This document shows, piece after piece, positions 16,199 through 24,352 of a DNA stretch of 39,730 nucleotides. Origin of the DNA: Candidatus Freyrarchaeum guaymasense (GTDB lineage Archaea > Asgardarchaeota > Jordarchaeia > Jordarchaeales > Freyrarchaeaceae). The position numbers and the translations under genes were made by a program. Below the pieces are notes generated by a model, which searched no databases, was not told the origin of the DNA, and saw only the letters and a list, made by a program, of their open reading frames with translations. Location of the stretch: assembly GCA_030587405.1 (NCBI GenBank), contig JAUQZD010000057.1, positions 1 to 39,730 of the forward strand, given 5' to 3'. Numbering within the stretch: the stretch's first letter is position 1; each line of letters starts with the position of its first letter.

Positions 16199-16609
16199 AT
16201 GAGCTTCGAGCCGAAGATAGTCGCCTTCACCTGTAACTGGTGCACCTACGCTGGGGCAGACCTCGCAGGGGTCTCCCGCATAAGCTACCCGCCAAACATT
16301 CGCATTATAAGGCTAATGTGCACTGGACGCCTTGACCCGGTGTTCGTTTTGAAGGCGTTCCTCAGCGGGGCCGACGGGGTGCTCGTCGGCGGTTGCCATC
16401 CGGGGGACTGCCATTACATTAGGGGAAACCTGTTCGCAAGGCGTAGGGTGTCCATGCTGAAGAAGGTTCTGGAGGTCTTGGGCTTGGAGCCGGAGCGTCT
16501 ACGTTTAGAGTGGATCTCGGCTTCCGAAGGGGAGAAGTTCGCTAGGGTCGTGAAGGAGTTCGTCGACGAAGTAAAGAGCTTGGGTCCAAGCCCTCTGAGA
16601 GGGGAGTGA
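16199..16609 (+). CDS. mvhD: MvhD-like iron-sulfur electron-transfer protein
   Basis: MvhD is the small [2Fe-2S] subunit that in methanogens links the F420-non-reducing hydrogenase, or formate dehydrogenase, to heterodisulfide reductase. This 136-residue protein keeps the family's Cys pattern: FTCNWCTYAGADLAG (Cys12, Cys15), RLMCTGRLDP and GGCHPGDCHYIRGN. ATG 16199 follows GAGGTGGAAGG. It lies 9 bases after the Nuo fusion gene and 4 bases before fdhA. Here no HdrA is nearby, so it probably bridges the Nuo-like module and the formate dehydrogenase module. Confidence 0.93.
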   Translation: MSFEPKIVAFTCNWCTYAGADLAGVSRISYPPNIRIIRLMCTGRLDPVFVLKAFLSGADGVLVGGCHPGDCHYIRGNLFARRRVSMLKKVLEVLGLEPERLRLEWISASEGEKFARVVKEFVDEVKSLGPSPLRGE

Positions 16610-16613
16610 AACG

Positions 16614-18674
16614 TTGAGTTCAACGCTTGAACAGCTGGAAGACATCAAGTGGGTTCCCACGATATGCCCTTACTGTGGCTGCGGGTGCGGCTTGTACCTC
16701 ATAGTGAAAGGTGGCCGCATAGTCGGCGTTGAGCCGTGGAAGGAGCATCCCGTAAGCGAGGGGAAGCTTTGCCCGAAGGGGAGGAACGCCTACGAGTTCC
16801 TCTACGCTAAGGATAGGCTTAGAAAGCCTCTCGTAAGGCGTAACGGAGAACTGGTGGAGGCTTCATGGGATGAAGCCATAGGAAGGGTCGCAGAGGAGTT
16901 CGGGAAGGCGTCCCCTGACGAGTTCGGAGTCCTAGCTTCAGGTAAGACGACCAACGAGGAAGGATACGTCCTGCAGAAGTTTGCAAGGATCGTGATGAAG
17001 ACGAACAACATAGACTACTGTGCACGCTTCTGCCATTCTACAACGGTTGGAGGGCTGGGGCCGACGGTCGGGTCAGGCGTGATGGAGGCTTCAGTGCTGG
17101 ACTACGAGCTCCCCGACTGCTTCATAATAGCTGGAGTAAACATTCACGAAACGTTCCCTGCAATCGCTAGGCGTGTGAGGCGTGCAAAGAAGCGTGGTGC
17201 GAAGGTCATAGTTATAGATCCGAGGAGAACCCTCACAGCGAAACTTTACGCTGACATACACCTTCAACTTGCTCCGGGGACTGACGTGGCGCTGGTGAAC
17301 GGGATGATGAGGATCATACTCGACGAGGGACTCGAAAACAGAAAGTTCATAGAGGAAAGAACCGTCGGTTTTGAGGAGCTAAGAGAGCACCTGCTAAAGC
17401 TAGACCTCGAAGAGGTCGAGAAGGTCACGAGGGTTCCTCTAGAAAAGATAAGGGAGGCTGCCTTAACGTACGCTCAAGCCGAGGACGCCAGCATCCTCTA
17501 CGATGAAGGCATAACAGAGTACACGACGGGCGTCGACAAGATATCCGCCTTAGCAGACCTAGCCATGCTCACAGGTCAAGTAGGGAAGCCAGGCTGCGGG
17601 GTGAACCCCATGAGGGGGCAGATAACGGGCGAGGGGACAGGCGACATGGGATGCCTACCCGTCTTCTACCCCGGATTTAAAAGGCTCGAAGAGGAAACGT
17701 TCAAGTTCTTTAAGGAGGCGTGGGGTGTCGACGAGCTACCAGAGAAGCCGGGGAAAACCACCATGGAAATGCTGGAAACGTGCAAGCAACTATACATTGT
17801 AGGCTTCAACATCATGGTTTCAGCGCCAGACATCAACAACGTGAGGAGGATGCTCGAGGAGAAGGACTTCGTCGTCGTCCAAGACATCCTGATGACCGAG
17901 ACAGCCAAGCTGGCGGACGTGGTTTTACCCGCAGCTGCATGGGCTGAGAAAACAGGCGTCCACGCCTGGACCGACAGGCGGGTGCAGCTGGTGAGGAAGG
18001 CGGTAGACCCTCCAGGGGAGGCAATGCCAGACTGGCAGATAATATGTAAGATAGCGGAGAGGATGGGATACGGTAAATACTTTAACTACGGCTCTTCACG
18101 GGACATCTTCGACGAGATCCGCCGGTGCGTCCCGCAGTATAGGGGGATAACCTATGAGCGGCTGGAGAAGTCGCCTCAGGGCATTCAGTGGCCGTGCCCC
18201 TCGGAGGATCACCCTGGAACCCCGACGATGTTTGTTGAGAGGTTTGGGACGCCTGACGGACTAGGACACTTCAAGGTTGTCGAGTACAAACCTCCCGCAG
18301 AGCTTCCAGACGGCGATTACCCCCTCATGCTGACGACTGGAAGAGTGATCTTTCATTATCACACCGGGACAATGACTAGGAGGACTCGTAGGCTTAACGG
18401 CGAGATCCCGACGGGTTACGTTGCGATAAGTGAAGGCGACGCCAGAAGGTACAGGGTGAGGAACGGAGACAAGGTTTACCTTGTTTCGAGGCGTGGAAGG
18501 GTCATGGTGGAAGCAAGGGTTTCAGATGAGGTTCCAGAAGGACTTCTTTTCATGCCCTTCCACTTCTCCGAGTGCGCTGCAAACCTCCTTACAAACCCTG
18601 CGCTTGCCCCCGGCGCGAAAATGCCTGAATTTAAGCTCTGCGCCGTTAAAATAGAGAAGGAGGGAGATAAGTGA
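16614..18674 (+). CDS. fdhA: formate dehydrogenase alpha subunit, molybdo/tungstopterin enzyme
   Basis: Catalytic subunit expected to oxidise formate (or reduce CO2) at a Mo- or W-bis-pyranopterin centre. The 686 residues include the N-terminal [4Fe-4S] motif Cys18/Cys21/Cys25...Cys53 (TICPYCGCGCGL, KLCPKGR) and the metal ligand region YCARFCHSTTVGGLGP, with Cys140 and His141 in the positions of the FdhA Cys/Sec and His. KPGCGVNPMRGQ and the C-terminal molydopterin-binding domain (HYHTGTMTRRTRRLNGE, then GDKVYLVSRRGRVMVEARVS) complete it. No twin-arginine signal, so it is cytoplasmic. TTG 16614 follows GGGGAGTG. It overlaps fdhB by 4 bases. Other formate-dehydrogenase-like oxidoreductases share these motifs; the FdhB partner supports the name. 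Confidence 0.9.
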   Translation: MSSTLEQLEDIKWVPTICPYCGCGCGLYLIVKGGRIVGVEPWKEHPVSEGKLCPKGRNAYEFLYAKDRLRKPLVRRNGELVEASWDEAIGRVAEEFGKASPDEFGVLASGKTTNEEGYVLQKFARIVMKTNNIDYCARFCHSTTVGGLGPTVGSGVMEASVLDYELPDCFIIAGVNIHETFPAIARRVRRAKKRGAKVIVIDPRRTLTAKLYADIHLQLAPGTDVALVNGMMRIILDEGLENRKFIEERTVGFEELREHLLKLDLEEVEKVTRVPLEKIREAALTYAQAEDASILYDEGITEYTTGVDKISALADLAMLTGQVGKPGCGVNPMRGQITGEGTGDMGCLPVFYPGFKRLEEETFKFFKEAWGVDELPEKPGKTTMEMLETCKQLYIVGFNIMVSAPDINNVRRMLEEKDFVVVQDILMTETAKLADVVLPAAAWAEKTGVHAWTDRRVQLVRKAVDPPGEAMPDWQIICKIAERMGYGKYFNYGSSRDIFDEIRRCVPQYRGITYERLEKSPQGIQWPCPSEDHPGTPTMFVERFGTPDGLGHFKVVEYKPPAELPDGDYPLMLTTGRVIFHYHTGTMTRRTRRLNGEIPTGYVAISEGDARRYRVRNGDKVYLVSRRGRVMVEARVSDEVPEGLLFMPFHFSECAANLLTNPALAPGAKMPEFKLCAVKIEKEGDK

Positions 18675-19918
18675 ACGTTGGGGAATGCTACATTGCATGG
18701 TCTGGAGACGAGGACGTGCTTGAGGCAAGCGAGCACGGCGGCGTCATTACGTCGCTTCTAAAGTTTGCCTTGAAGAGTAAGATGGTTGATGCAGTCCTCT
18801 TTGTGGATAGGAGGGATGGAAGCCGGCTTGGCGGAGTCCTCTCCCTGGTGAGGGACGCTGACTCCATCAGGCGCCCTCCAGGAGCCCTCCACTGTGTAAC
18901 GCCTAACATAGCTAAGTTCGTAAAGAACTACCTTGACGGGGCTTTCGGCTTCAAGCTGGCCGTCGTCGTCAAGCCATGCGACGCGAGGGCCATAGTTGAG
19001 CTTGCTAAGAGGGAGCAGGTGAATCGTGAAAACCTTTTGATGATAGGGGTTAACTGCTCAGGGACGTTCTCCCCGCAAACCTTCAGGGTGATGCTTGATA
19101 GGATGGGGGTTAAGCCTGAGGACGTGGTGGCCGAGGAGATCGAGGATGGCAAGCTTGTATTGTTCCTTTCTAACGGGAAAACCGTAGAAGAGGACTTGGA
19201 AAAGCTTGAGGAAGAGGGGCTTGGCAGGAGGGAAAACTGCAGGAGGTGCGAGGTGAAGATTCCGAGAATGGCCGACTTAGCCGTCGGAAAGTGGGGGGTC
19301 TCGGACGGTAAGGCGTCCTTCGTGGAGGTCTGCTCCGAGAAGGGTGCTCTGCTGCTGGAGGAGGCCTCCCGGGCAGGATTCGTACGTGTTGAACCAGCAG
19401 GAGAAAGCAATATTTCTGAAAGGGCGAGAAGTGAGGAATACTATTTGAGGCTTGCAGAGGCGTGGCAGAAAAGAGACTTCGGCGAGCTCAGGGAGATGAA
19501 GCCCGCCGAGAGGCTACGCTACTGGCTAGGAGAGTTTGAGAGGTGCGTTAAGTGCTTTGCATGCAGGGATGTTTGCCCAATATGCTACTGCACCGACTGC
19601 CGCCTTGAACCCGAGAGGGGGATCGTGAAGGTGGGCGGCCTCCCGCCTGAGAGGATGTTCTCACTTCTAAGAATAGTCCACGTTGCCGACTCGTGCGTGA
19701 ACTGCGGTCAGTGCCAGGACGTGTGCATGGCTGAAATCCCCATCGCCAAGCTGTGCCACATGATTAACAAAGAGCTTAGCGAGATGTTCAACTATGTTCC
19801 CGGAATGAGCGTCGACGAACCGCCGCCATTAGCCTTCGTAAGCGACGAGGAAGCGAGAATGGAGGACCCCTTACTCTTCTTCACGGAACTGCGTGGGCAA
19901 CCCGCAAAGCGCCGGTAG
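18671..19918 (+). CDS. fdhB: FdhB/FrhB-family flavoprotein beta subunit
   Basis: Beta subunit of F420-reducing formate dehydrogenase/hydrogenase type, which carries FAD, reacts with coenzyme F420 (or another two-electron carrier) and wires it to Fe-S clusters. The 415 residues show the FrhB/FdhB core (SEHGGVITSLLKFAL, VVVKPCDARAIVELAKR, IGVNCSGTFSP, NCRRCEVKIPRMADLAVGKW) and a C-terminal two-cluster ferredoxin (Cys292/295/298/302; Cys342/345/348/352). The order, FrhB core first and ferredoxin last, is as in FdhB proteins fused to HdrC-like ends. The start is GTG 18671, overlapping fdhA. It is the last gene of the operon; a T-rich stretch follows. Confidence 0.9.
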   Translation: MNVGECYIAWSGDEDVLEASEHGGVITSLLKFALKSKMVDAVLFVDRRDGSRLGGVLSLVRDADSIRRPPGALHCVTPNIAKFVKNYLDGAFGFKLAVVVKPCDARAIVELAKREQVNRENLLMIGVNCSGTFSPQTFRVMLDRMGVKPEDVVAEEIEDGKLVLFLSNGKTVEEDLEKLEEEGLGRRENCRRCEVKIPRMADLAVGKWGVSDGKASFVEVCSEKGALLLEEASRAGFVRVEPAGESNISERARSEEYYLRLAEAWQKRDFGELREMKPAERLRYWLGEFERCVKCFACRDVCPICYCTDCRLEPERGIVKVGGLPPERMFSLLRIVHVADSCVNCGQCQDVCMAEIPIAKLCHMINKELSEMFNYVPGMSVDEPPPLAFVSDEEARMEDPLLFFTELRGQPAKRR

Positions 19919-19935
19919 CATCCACCATAAACACC

Positions 19936-19960
19936 ATTTTTTATTTAGACCATTTTTATT
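19936..19960 (+). terminator. T-rich terminator after fdhB
   Basis: Two T-tracts, CATTTTTTATTTAG and CATTTTTATTTAG, lie within 45 bases downstream of the fdhB stop. Archaeal RNA polymerase stops at such U-tracts without needing a hairpin. Confidence 0.5.
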
Positions 19961-20110
19961 TAGCGTTACCCGGTGTTAAACCCCTCCTTTCACCTTTTTT
20001 AAATTCCTCTGCTACACGCCTCGGCCCGGCTAGATGGCGCTGCTGGGAAAGCTCTTTAAGACGGATGCTCTCCTCTGTGAATAGTTAAGAGTAGCCTTTC
20101 CGCTTGGCTG

Positions 20111-20650
20111 GTGGTTGGAGTGGACGTTTTCGAGGCTATTCGAGGGAGGAGAAGCGTGAGGAAGTATGATTCGAAGCCTGTTGACAGGGAGTTGATCGAG
20201 AAGGTGGTTGACGCTGGGAGGTGGGCTCCCTCGTCCGGTAACACACAGCCCGTCGAAGTGGTCGTCGTAACGGATCCGGAGAAAAGGCACGTTATGGCTG
20301 AAATCTCAGGGTACGCCGCCTACCTTAAGGATGCCCCCGTAGCATTGGTTGTGTGCGTGAACTTGGATAGGGCCGGCTCCCGCTACGGCGAGCTTGGGGT
20401 GAAGTATTTTGCCCCTCTAGACGCCGCCGTGGCGGTGCAGAACATGATGCTTGCCGCCTACGCGCTTGGTCTGGGCACCTGCTGGGATTCGGTCTTCGAC
20501 AAAAACAGGGTCAGGGAGATGCTTAACCTTCCAAGGAACATAGACCCCTTCGCGATAATCGCGCTGGGCTACCCGCTGGAGGCCCCGAAGCCCCCCCGCC
20601 GCAAGCCGCTGGAGGAAATGCTTCACTGGGAGGAGTATGGTGGAAGGTAG
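20111..20650 (+). CDS. nitroreductase-family FMN oxidoreductase
   Basis: An FMN-dependent NAD(P)H oxidoreductase; natural substrate unknown. The 179 residues match the nitroreductase fold: FEAIRGRRSVRKYDSKPVD (FMN-binding Arg-Arg-Ser), WAPSSGNTQPVEVVVV, the dimer-interface helix VAVQNMMLAAYALGLGTCW and AIIALGYPLEAPKPPRRK at the C-terminus. Length is typical of the short archaeal group. The longest start is GTG 20111; a GTG at 20120 after GGTTGGA is an equally good alternative. It follows the Fdh-Nuo operon by 192 bp with its own leader and converges on the kinase-like gene. Confidence 0.9.
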   Translation: MVGVDVFEAIRGRRSVRKYDSKPVDRELIEKVVDAGRWAPSSGNTQPVEVVVVTDPEKRHVMAEISGYAAYLKDAPVALVVCVNLDRAGSRYGELGVKYFAPLDAAVAVQNMMLAAYALGLGTCWDSVFDKNRVREMLNLPRNIDPFAIIALGYPLEAPKPPRRKPLEEMLHWEEYGGR

Positions 20651-20653
20651 GCT

Positions 20654-21544
20654 CTACTGGGCGTAGTCCGCTATGAGCGCTCTCAGGGCTTGGAGAACCA
20701 CCGGCGACACCATGCCAACGAAGGGCTGGGCCATCTTCACCGATGCAGCCTCCCTTAAAACCCTTTTTTCTCCCTGCTCGCTGTAGCCTTGAAGGAACGC
20801 CTCACATATCTCCTTAGCCTTCCTCGGAAGTATGAAGAAGCGTCCCGTGAACATTACGAACTCGCATACGTCCCACCCGCTGAGCTTCCTGTCGCCCACC
20901 CTTGCCTGTTCAAGGTCGATGTAGTATGTTTGCTTCTTCTCTTCCACGTAGAGTATGTTTGCCGGCTTGCAGTCTCCGAGAACGTAGCCTGCATTGTGTA
21001 TTCTGGAGACCTCCCTGCCGACCATCATGTAGGTTTCAGCCAGCTCGTCCAGCTTGTCCTCCCTCCTAGCCTCCTTAACTATCTCGTCAAGGTTTTCCGC
21101 ATCTATGAACTCGTAGAGCGCCTTAGCCCTCTTAAGATCGTAGCAGTACACGTTAGGGGTGTTCACACCCAGCCTTTCAAGTATGAGGCGTGCTCTAAGC
21201 TCGTTCTTCAACCTGCTCTTCCCGCTTATGCTGAAGTTCGCCCGGGCGTAGGACGCGACCCATAATGGGAACCACTTGAAGAGCCCCCACGACGAGAAGG
21301 ACTTTAAAACGAACCTGTAGCTCCCCTTGGTTGTCGTCACGCTCACCATGTCAACTTCGTTTATGAAGGTTCCTAGAGGTTTAACTTCAACGTAGACAAC
21401 CTCGCCTTTGACTCCTAGGAGACCGCTAAATTCCGTGAAGAAATTAACCCTATCAGCCAAACCATTAAGGACAATCGGGATCTCGATGAATGAGGGGGGT
21501 AGACCTTCAAGAGGGGGGCTGCTAACCCCTCTAAAATCAGGCAT
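20654..21544 (-). CDS. protein-kinase-fold (RIO/Bud32-like) phosphotransferase
   Basis: A small kinase-fold protein of 296 residues. The C-terminal half carries the catalytic loop HNAGYVLGDCKPANILYVE (Asp and Asn of the D-x-K-P-x-N type loop) and a DLE in YIDLEQARVGD where kinases have DFG. An upstream Lys in YRFVLKSF and an acidic helix (LKNELRARLILERLGV) complete a minimal N-lobe. It resembles archaeal lipopolysaccharide-kinase/RIO-like proteins, but the substrate is unknown and could be a protein, lipid or small molecule. ATG 21544 is preceded by GAGGTGG at ideal spacing; the longer frame to 21613 adds 23 basic residues without support. It ends three bases from the convergent nitroreductase gene. 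Confidence 0.75.
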   Translation of the reverse strand: MPDFRGVSSPPLEGLPPSFIEIPIVLNGLADRVNFFTEFSGLLGVKGEVVYVEVKPLGTFINEVDMVSVTTTKGSYRFVLKSFSSWGLFKWFPLWVASYARANFSISGKSRLKNELRARLILERLGVNTPNVYCYDLKRAKALYEFIDAENLDEIVKEARREDKLDELAETYMMVGREVSRIHNAGYVLGDCKPANILYVEEKKQTYYIDLEQARVGDRKLSGWDVCEFVMFTGRFFILPRKAKEICEAFLQGYSEQGEKRVLREAASVKMAQPFVGMVSPVVLQALRALIADYAQ

Positions 21545-22154
21545 CTTGGCCACCTCTAAACCTGTGAGGAGGGCGGCTTTCCCCCTCTTACCTAAAGAAC
21601 GCCGCCACCTCATTTGTTAACCCAACCTAAATTTTCACTTCCCCTTAATTGTTTAAGGAGAAGAAGGGCATGAAGATAAAAATAATTCAATTTTAACCTC
21701 CTTTTATTGTGATTCCAACAACATACATTCCCATTTCAATAATCCATTTTACAAAAAAATGTCAACTATTTAACATCCGTTTCGTATAGGAAATATGGAA
21801 GCCACCGCCATTTAAACTTTTTGATCCTCAAAAATTTTTTAAGAAAAATAGGAATCATGAAATATAAAATGTTTATTATAAAATGGCCATTTAATGGAAG
21901 ATTGCAATTCCCCAATCAAGCCATATGGAAAAGGAAAAGGAAAAAGAGAGCCCCTTCCCGGGAAGGCAAAGTGAAGGTTCACGCATTATCTTACCCTACG
22001 CTCTCTCCCTTCCCTTCACCAGTCCACCTTCAGGCTTCCACATGAACTAGGTAGTTGCCAGTATCCCCTTACTGGAGGCATCCTCTCCCGGAGGCGTGTT
22101 AGCGTAAGCTTGAAAAGAAGGTTGCTGTTACGTTTTGGTTGGAGGTTTCCGCTT
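21545..22154. other. 610-bp A/T-rich gap, no gene seen
   Basis: The left part carries the kinase-gene leader, the right part the modE-like leader. Between about 21650 and 21930 the DNA is strongly A/T-rich with no coding signal. A short Pro/Ser-rich frame near 21960-22045 is not convincing. GGCATCCTCTCCCGGAGGCG near 22076 contains overlapping dyads (CCTC...GAGG) that may be part of a control site of the molybdenum-linked genes. Confidence 0.35.
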
Positions 22155-22709
22155 TTGAAGGTTAATCCTAGGGTTAAGGTTTGGCTTGAGGCTGACGGCA
22201 AGAACTTGATGGGTAAGGGTGGGGCTGCCATACTCAGAAACGTTCTGGTTGAGGGGAGCATTAGGAGGGCTGCCGAGAAGCTTGGGATTTCATATAAGTA
22301 CGCTTGGAACTACCTGAGGAAGATCGAGGATAGGCTGGGGGAGAAGGTTGTAGAGTCGGTGAGGGGTGGAAAGGAAAAGGGTAAAACTGTTTTAACGCAG
22401 ACCGGGAGGCTGCTCCTCTCCAAGTACTCCCGCTTCGAGCGCTTCCTCAATAATGCCCTCAGCAACCCTGAGATGTGGGAGGCTTGCGGTCTCTCCATCC
22501 CTGACAGGAACGTCGTCCCTGGATGGGTTAAAAGCGTTGAGGTGGATGGTCCCGCCGCCATGGTCAGCGTAGGGGTTAACCGGTCATTTAAGCTGGTGTC
22601 CGTCATATCTTCAAGGTCTGTGGAGGACTTAAACCTCAAGGTTGGGGATAAGGTGACCGTAATCGTCAAGGCAACCGAGGTCATGGTGAGCAAGGAGGAG
22701 AAACTGTGA
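22155..22709 (+). CDS. modE: ModE-like transcription regulator with TOBE/Mop domain
   Basis: ModE senses molybdate or tungstate and controls their transport and the enzymes that use them. The first about 105 residues match the LysR-like winged helix of ModE (GAAILRNVLVEGSIRRAAEK, ISYKYAWNYLRKIEDRLGE, VRGGKEKGKTVLTQTGRLL). A single TOBE/Mop oxyanion-binding domain follows (VNRSFKLVSVISSRSVEDLN, LKVGDKVTVIVKATEVMVSK). E. coli ModE has two Mop domains; here the second is a separate protein encoded by the overlapping next gene. TTG 22155 is chosen because GGAGGT precedes it by 8 bases; an upstream TTG at 22110 is less good. Confidence 0.85.
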   Translation: MKVNPRVKVWLEADGKNLMGKGGAAILRNVLVEGSIRRAAEKLGISYKYAWNYLRKIEDRLGEKVVESVRGGKEKGKTVLTQTGRLLLSKYSRFERFLNNALSNPEMWEACGLSIPDRNVVPGWVKSVEVDGPAAMVSVGVNRSFKLVSVISSRSVEDLNLKVGDKVTVIVKATEVMVSKEEKL

Positions 22710-22930
22710 GGCTCAGCGCTAGAAACCAGTTTAAAGGCAGAATAGTTAGGATTGAGCGGGACGGGGCAGTGTCAAGGATTTGGGTTAAGGTTGACAAGCC
22801 AGGGGAGATAGTGGCCCTAATAACCAGCGACGCCGCGAGGGAGCTGGATTTAAGGAGGGGTGACCGGGTTGAAGCAGTCTTCAAGGCAACGGAGGTAATC
22901 ATAGCGAAGGGGGGTGGTGACGGCGGATAA
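22706..22930 (+). CDS. mop: Mop/TOBE-domain oxyanion-binding protein (molbindin-like)
   Basis: A 74-residue single Mop domain that binds molybdate or tungstate, usually as a hexamer. It begins with the family signature LSARNQFKGRIVRIERDGAV, continues IWVKVDKPGEIVALITSDAA and ends GDRVEAVFKATEVIIAKGG. It overlaps the ModE-like gene by 4 bases (GTGA), so the two are co-translated and the pair may together replace the two-Mop effector domain of classical ModE. The start is GTG 22706. Its closeness to the formate dehydrogenase operon suggests joint control of a Mo/W enzyme. Confidence 0.88.
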   Translation: MRLSARNQFKGRIVRIERDGAVSRIWVKVDKPGEIVALITSDAARELDLRRGDRVEAVFKATEVIIAKGGGDGG

Positions 22931-23363
22931 GGGCGCCGTCGCAGCTGCAACTCTACTCCTCCTACTATCAATCCTTTCACTATCAGCCGGCATCCTCAAC
23001 CTCCTATACCCTTCAACGCCAAGCCAGTACCCCTTCATGTTCCAGCCTTCATGGTTCACCCTGCAATTTTGGGGTTCAGCTGTTGAGGCGGCCCCATTCG
23101 TATCGGGAGCCCTAGGGTTCACGTCTATTGCCGAGTTATACCTGAAAAGGACGAGAACCTACCTCCCCGCAGCATACTTAATCCTGTTCGTGACGTCACG
23201 TTTTGCATCCTTCATCTCCTCGGGATACCTGCTGCAGCCCCTCCTCCCGGTAGCGCTCCTCACAGCACTGTTCCCAGACGCAACCATATACCACTCCCTA
23301 GCCTACCTCGCCTGCACACTTGCAGCCCTACCAGTCCTAATATACCTTACCAGGGAGTATTAA
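22914..23363 (+). CDS. hypothetical four-helix membrane protein
   Basis: Not recognised. The 149 residues contain about four membrane segments: AAATLLLLLSILSLSAGILN near the start, VSGALGFTSIAELYL, AAYLILFVTSRFASFISSGY, and a C-terminal SLAYLACTLAALPVLIYL. The gene starts at GTG 22914 or GTG 22917 and overlaps the end of mop by about 15 bases, so it belongs to the same transcript. It ends one base before the next membrane gene. The pair of small membrane proteins after mop might be transport-related, but there is no ATP-binding cassette or known permease motif. Confidence 0.7.
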   Translation: MVTADKGAVAAATLLLLLSILSLSAGILNLLYPSTPSQYPFMFQPSWFTLQFWGSAVEAAPFVSGALGFTSIAELYLKRTRTYLPAAYLILFVTSRFASFISSGYLLQPLLPVALLTALFPDATIYHSLAYLACTLAALPVLIYLTREY

Positions 23364-23364
23364 G

Positions 23365-24108
23365 ATGGATGCTACGGCGGAGGCGCCGACGGAAACGTTT
23401 AAAAGAATTTTCTTGCCTGAGCTACTGGTGGTCTTGATGGGAGATGAGAAGGGTAAGGGCTACCTCCTAGCCAACCTTCTTTCAAGGTTTTTCCCGGCTC
23501 AGAACGTTACACTAATAATGGTGGTGGTCTTCTCTTACTTCTCCCCTACAGGGACAGGCATGTACCTCACCCCCGCCCAGTGCCTGCTGATTGGCACCGT
23601 AACCATGGTTCTAGTCCCCGGGTTACCCTTAGCGTACGCCCTATGGAAGGGTCTAATATCCTTCAACCGGTCAGGGAGGAGGGAGAGGGTGGTTTTTTAC
23701 CTTATAGGTCTCCTCGGTTACCTTTCCGCGTCGCTGATCTTCACCTACTACAGGTCAGACCCCATGGCCGCCCTCTCCCTCTCCTACCTCTTCGTAGCCT
23801 TAGCATGCATGCTGATCAACTTTAAGTGGAAGATTAGCGTTCACACGGCGGGGATAGGGGGGCCAGCGGCAGCCTTAGTCTACGTGTACGGCCTGGCAGG
23901 GCTACCCGCACTAGTCCTCGCAGCAGCCTTAGCCTGGGCGAGGGTTAAGCTTAAAGCACACACCACAGCCCAAGCCGTCGCAGGCGCCATCGTAGCCGCC
24001 GCCGTGACCCTCCCAGTCTACCTCGCCTTCTACCCCGTCCACGACCCCCTCTTCCTCATATCAACGTCGCTTTACCGAATGGTAAACCTCCTAACACACC
24101 CGGCCTAG
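23365..24108 (+). CDS. PAP2-like membrane phosphatase-family protein, variant motif
   Basis: A 247-residue protein with about six membrane helices. The last third looks like the PAP2 phosphatase core: FKWKISVHTAGIGGPAAALV resembles the K...SGH region and ARVKLKAHTTAQAVAGAIVA resembles the SR...H...D...G motif, with Gln where most PAP2 enzymes have Asp. Related uncharacterised PAP2-family proteins with an HT..Q motif exist. It probably removes a phosphate from a lipid or isoprenoid phosphate, but the altered motif leaves activity open. The start is ATG 23365, directly after the preceding gene. Confidence 0.6.
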   Translation: MDATAEAPTETFKRIFLPELLVVLMGDEKGKGYLLANLLSRFFPAQNVTLIMVVVFSYFSPTGTGMYLTPAQCLLIGTVTMVLVPGLPLAYALWKGLISFNRSGRRERVVFYLIGLLGYLSASLIFTYYRSDPMAALSLSYLFVALACMLINFKWKISVHTAGIGGPAAALVYVYGLAGLPALVLAAALAWARVKLKAHTTAQAVAGAIVAAAVTLPVYLAFYPVHDPLFLISTSLYRMVNLLTHPA

Positions 24109-24352
24109 CCAACATTATGCTAGCCAACATAATACAACATAAATATATACAACATAATACACATTAAATTAAATTGTGATTTACTGTTAATTTAATTGAC
24201 ATAAAGGTGATTTAATGTCTGCAATGGTTGACGTTGAAAGCTATGTCCGTATGATCATAGCAAGGTCCTAATGTCAGGTCGAAAACATTCACGGAAAAGA
24301 CGGGAAACCTTTACCCTACTTAGCCAGAAAACCAAAGAAATACTACTTCACC
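24109..24352. other. A/T-rich leader with repeated CAACATA and a 9-bp dyad
   Basis: CAACAT/CAACATA motifs recur about every 10-20 bases (24110-24160), including a direct repeat TAGCCAACAT at 24107-24132. A dyad AATTAAATT (24167-24175) with AATTTAATT (24189-24197) follows. A tiny frame with a good leader (GGTGATTTAATG) starts MSAMVDVESYVRMIIARS near 24214 and stops; another frame continues protein-like up to the structured repeat. This looks like the dead 5' part of a small gene or element. Confidence 0.35.
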
